From Methylovirgula sp. (GTDB lineage: Bacteria; Pseudomonadota; Alphaproteobacteria; Rhizobiales; Beijerinckiaceae): a stretch of 9,055 nt of DNA. This document shows, piece by piece, positions 6,739 through 9,055 of the stretch. A program made the translations under genes and the position numbers. The notes beneath the pieces were generated by a model. It was given only the letters and a program-made list of their open reading frames with translations. It was not told the DNA's origin and did no database searches. Where the stretch lies: NCBI GenBank assembly GCA_030040215.1, contig JASHUD010000116.1, positions 1 to 9,055 on the forward strand, in the 5' to 3' direction. Every line of letters begins with the position of its first letter. Within the stretch, counting starts at the first letter, position 1.

Positions 6739-6821
6739 AAGAAGCTCGCGGGGGCTGCCCGACAATGCTTCCCATTCAGCGCGTTCCGACAAGACCGGCT
6801 TGAGGCCGACGCGCTCGCAGT

Positions 6822-6830
6822 AAGGAAGGG
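6822..6830 (+). promoter_or_regulatory. Purine-rich ribosome binding site of hppA
   Basis: AAGGAAGGG ends 9 bases before the ATG at 6840. It supports this start over upstream openings in other frames. Confidence 0.65.
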
Positions 6831-6839
6831 CGGAAATCG

Positions 6840-8972
6840 ATGCATTTTATCTGGGTTATCGTTCTCGCGGGGCTTCTCGCCGTTGCCTACGGCATCGTCA
6901 CCGTGGTGGGGCTTCTCAAGGCCGATCCTGGCTCGGCGCGCATGCAGGAGATTGCCGCCGCGATCGCCGAGGGCGCGCAAGCCTATCTGCGCCGGCAGTA
7001 CTCGACGATCGCCGTCGTAGGCGCGGTGATCTTCGTCATCCTCGGCCTGCTTCTCTCCTGGACGGTGGCCATTGGCTTTCTCGTCGGCGCGGTTCTCTCC
7101 GGATCCGCCGGGTTCATCGGCATGAACGTCTCGGTACGCGCCAATGTGCGTACCGCCCAGGCGGCATCGAAGTCGCTCGCCGCTGGGCTGAGCATCTCCT
7201 TCCGCGCCGGCGCGGTTACCGGTCTCTTGGTCGCCGGCCTCGCACTGCTCGGCGTGACCGTTTATTTCGCCATTCTTACCGGCCCCTTGGGGTACGCCGT
7301 GAACAGCCGCGAGGTCGTCGACGCCCTGGTGGCGCTTGGCTTCGGAGCTTCGCTGATTTCCATCTTCGCTCGGCTCGGCGGCGGCATTTTCACCAAAGGC
7401 GCCGACGTCGGCGCCGATCTTGTCGGCAAAGTAGAGGCGGGAATTCCGGAGGACGATCCGCGCAATCCGGCGACGATCGCCGACAACGTCGGCGACAACG
7501 TCGGCGACTGCGCCGGCATGGCAGCCGATCTCTTCGAGACCTACGTGGTGACGGTCGTCGCCACCATGGTGCTCGCCGCGATCTTCTTCGCCGATCAACC
7601 GATCCTTCCGCTGACGATGATCTATCCGTTGGCGATCTGCGCCGCTTGCATTGTCACCTCGATCGCCGGCACGTTTTTCGTCAAGCTCGGCCCGACCAAT
7701 TCGATCATGGGTGCGCTCTACAAAGGCCTCATTGCGACCGGCGCGCTATCGATCGTCGGCCTGGCGATCGCCACGCAACTGGTAATCGGCTGGGGAACGG
7801 TCGGCACCGTCAACGGCGTGCCGATCAACGGCACGCATCTTTTCGTCTGCGGTTTCGTCGGGCTGGCCGTCACCGGGCTCATCGTCATCATCACCGAATA
7901 CTATACCGGCAGCGGCAAACGGCCGGTCGTCTCGATCGCCCAAGCCTCGATCACCGGACACGCGACCAACGTCATCCAGGGACTTGCCGTCTCGCTGGAA
8001 GCGACGGCGCTGCCGGCGCTCGTCATCGTCGCCGGAATCATCGTCGCCTCGGAGCTCGCCGGCCTCTTCGGCATCGCCATCGCGGTCACGACCATGCTGA
8101 GCCTCGCCGGAATCATCGTCGCGCTCGATGCCTTCGGACCGGTAACCGACAACGCCGGCGGCATTTCCGAGATGGCCGGCTTGCCGAAGGACGTGCGTCA
8201 TTCGACCGACGCGCTCGACGCGGTCGGCAATACCACCAAGGCTGTGACGAAAGGCTATGCGATCGGCTCGGCAGGCCTCGGAGCCTTGGTCTTGTTCGCC
8301 GCCTACACGAACGACATCAAGCATTTCGTGGATACCGGCGTTCCCTATTTCAAGGGCGTAGGGGCGGTCAACTTCGATCTCTCGAATCCTTACGTCGTCG
8401 CCGGGCTGATCTTCGGCGGCATTATTCCGTATTTGTTCGGGGGCATCGTCATGACCGCGGTCGGACGCTCGGCGGGCTCGATCGTCGAAGAGGTGCGCCG
8501 GCAATTCCGCGACAAGCCCGGCATCATGGCGGGCACCGAGCGGCCCGACTACGGTCGCGCCGTCGACCTGCTGACCAAAGCGGCGATCAAGGAGATGATC
8601 GTTCCTTCGCTGCTGCCGGTTTGCGCACCGCTGGTCGTCTATTTCGGCGTGCTCGCCATCTCAGGCTCCAAGGCGTCGGCTTTCGCGGCGCTCGGCGCTT
8701 CGCTGCTCGGCGTGATCGTCAACGGGCTTTTCGTGGCGGTGTCGATGACCTCGGGCGGCGGCGCTTGGGACAACGCCAAGAAGAGCTTCGAAGACGGATT
8801 CATCGACAAGCACGGCGTCAAACATTTCAAAGGCGGCGACGCGCACAAGGCGTCGGTGACCGGCGACACGGTCGGCGATCCCTATAAAGATACTGCCGGT
8901 CCCGCCGTCAATCCGGCGATCAAGATCACCAATATCGTGGCGCTTCTGCTGCTTGCGATCCTTGCGCATTAG
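6840..8972 (+). CDS. hppA: K+-independent H+-translocating membrane pyrophosphatase
   Basis: This integral membrane enzyme hydrolyses pyrophosphate and pumps protons, conserving energy in the inner membrane or acidocalcisome-like vesicles. The product is 710 residues (usual 660-720), very hydrophobic throughout, as expected for the family's 16 transmembrane helices. Catalytic motifs are intact: DVGADLVGKVE (189-199), DDPRNPATIADNVGDNVGD (205-223, Asp-rich Mg-PPi site) and GDTVGDPYKDTAGPAVNP (675-692). The K+-site motif reads GNTTKAVT, with Lys467 and Thr470; Lys at this place, with Thr three residues on, marks the K+-independent H+-pumping subclass, whereas K+-dependent and Na+-pumping enzymes carry Ala. 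The gene has its own 231-base leader and is followed by a strong hairpin, so it may be transcribed separately from thiL. Identity is secure; the ion is inferred from the motif. Confidence 0.98.
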   Translation: MHFIWVIVLAGLLAVAYGIVTVVGLLKADPGSARMQEIAAAIAEGAQAYLRRQYSTIAVVGAVIFVILGLLLSWTVAIGFLVGAVLSGSAGFIGMNVSVRANVRTAQAASKSLAAGLSISFRAGAVTGLLVAGLALLGVTVYFAILTGPLGYAVNSREVVDALVALGFGASLISIFARLGGGIFTKGADVGADLVGKVEAGIPEDDPRNPATIADNVGDNVGDCAGMAADLFETYVVTVVATMVLAAIFFADQPILPLTMIYPLAICAACIVTSIAGTFFVKLGPTNSIMGALYKGLIATGALSIVGLAIATQLVIGWGTVGTVNGVPINGTHLFVCGFVGLAVTGLIVIITEYYTGSGKRPVVSIAQASITGHATNVIQGLAVSLEATALPALVIVAGIIVASELAGLFGIAIAVTTMLSLAGIIVALDAFGPVTDNAGGISEMAGLPKDVRHSTDALDAVGNTTKAVTKGYAIGSAGLGALVLFAAYTNDIKHFVDTGVPYFKGVGAVNFDLSNPYVVAGLIFGGIIPYLFGGIVMTAVGRSAGSIVEEVRRQFRDKPGIMAGTERPDYGRAVDLLTKAAIKEMIVPSLLPVCAPLVVYFGVLAISGSKASAFAALGASLLGVIVNGLFVAVSMTSGGGAWDNAKKSFEDGFIDKHGVKHFKGGDAHKASVTGDTVGDPYKDTAGPAVNPAIKITNIVALLLLAILAH

Positions 8973-8989
8973 GCGCGCCGATCGAAGAA

Positions 8990-9011
8990 ATGGCCGGATC
9001 GCTCCGGCCAT
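8990..9011 (+). terminator. Probable transcription-end hairpin after hppA
   Basis: ATGGCCGGA and TCCGGCCAT form a perfect 9-bp stem with a TCGC loop, 17 bases after the hppA stop. Placement and strength suit a terminator or a 3'-end stabilising hairpin. No T run follows (GCATAATGC comes next), so termination would be non-canonical, and exonuclease protection is an equal possibility. Confidence 0.55.
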
Positions 9012-9022
9012 GCATAATGCGG

Positions 9023-9048
9023 CTGCGGTGCGATCAGCCAAACCGCAG
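9023..9048 (+). repeat. Inverted repeat abutting a downstream ribosome site
   Basis: CTGCGGT (9023-9029) and ACCGCAG (9042-9048) are perfect 7-base complements around a 12-base loop. The 3' arm shares two bases with the AGGAGG that follows, so the stem could partly cover the ribosome site. It may also be chance. Confidence 0.3.
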
Positions 9049-9052
9049 GAGG
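9047..9052 (+). promoter_or_regulatory. Consensus Shine-Dalgarno sequence for a gene beyond the window
   Basis: AGGAGG matches the consensus exactly and stands three bases from the window end. A start codon would be expected within about the next 2 to 7 bases outside. No coding sequence inside the window uses it. Confidence 0.45.
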
Positions 9053-9055
9053 CTC

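Noticed and set aside
7482..7508. Short tandem repeat GACAACGTCGGC in hppA
   Set aside because: It encodes the conserved catalytic DNVGDNVGD motif found in all membrane pyrophosphatases.
5070..7598. An 842-codon open frame on the - strand across hppA, thiL and nusB
   Set aside because: Its codons are in exact register with the sense codons of all three genes. Antisense stops there would need TTA, CTA or TCA in the sense frame, which this GC-rich genome almost never uses. The translation is an unrecognisable Arg/His/Asp/Gly mix.
9013..9018. CATAAT as a -10 element for a downstream gene
   Set aside because: The matching -35 position falls in the hairpin arm (ATGGCC) and has no TTG-type sequence.

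Overview
The window is a compact run of nine genes, all on the + strand, from a GC-rich bacterium. Gene order, codon use (almost no TTA, CTA or TCA codons) and clade-typical wording in several proteins point to an alphaproteobacterium, probably of the Rhizobiales (Hyphomicrobiales). Examples are RibD with a GGRPHAE deaminase motif and an ETADGYAA reductase motif, and NusB with a long insert. This placement is inference from protein sequence and synteny, not a database result.

Layout: (1) 1-879, the C-terminal part of a periplasmic YkuD L,D-transpeptidase that acts on peptidoglycan; its N-terminus lies upstream of the window. (2) 880-1004, a short gap with no clear promoter or terminator. (3) 1005-5567, a tight set: glyA (serine hydroxymethyltransferase), nrdR (repressor of ribonucleotide reductase genes), ribD, ribE and ribH (three riboflavin enzymes) and nusB (antitermination factor). 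Adjacent genes overlap (ATGA or TGATG) or are separated by only 9 to 63 bases. (4) 5613-6608, thiL (thiamine-phosphate kinase), 45 bases after nusB. (5) 6609-6839, a 231-base leader with two back-to-back perfect hairpins that can refold in other ways. (6) 6840-8972, hppA, a membrane proton-pumping pyrophosphatase with the K+-independent signature. (7) 8973-9055, a perfect hairpin likely to end the hppA transcript, a second weaker inverted repeat, and a consensus Shine-Dalgarno sequence at the window edge that probably serves a gene starting just outside.

How the genes work together: RibD performs the deamination and reduction of the pyrimidine branch, RibH makes lumazine and RibE converts it to riboflavin. 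The entry enzymes (GTP cyclohydrolase II and the dihydroxybutanone-phosphate synthase) are not here. ThiL makes thiamine diphosphate, so the operon supplies two cofactors. GlyA supplies one-carbon units, including those for thymidylate, while NrdR controls deoxynucleotide supply; their pairing is suggestive but not proof of joint regulation. The nrdR-ribD-ribH-nusB-thiL order is also known in enterobacteria; here ribE sits inside it.

I found no mobile element, CRISPR array, tRNA, rRNA or new defence-like system. The window is conserved housekeeping DNA. The least explained parts are the structured thiL-hppA leader and the hairpin/Shine-Dalgarno arrangement at the 3' end.
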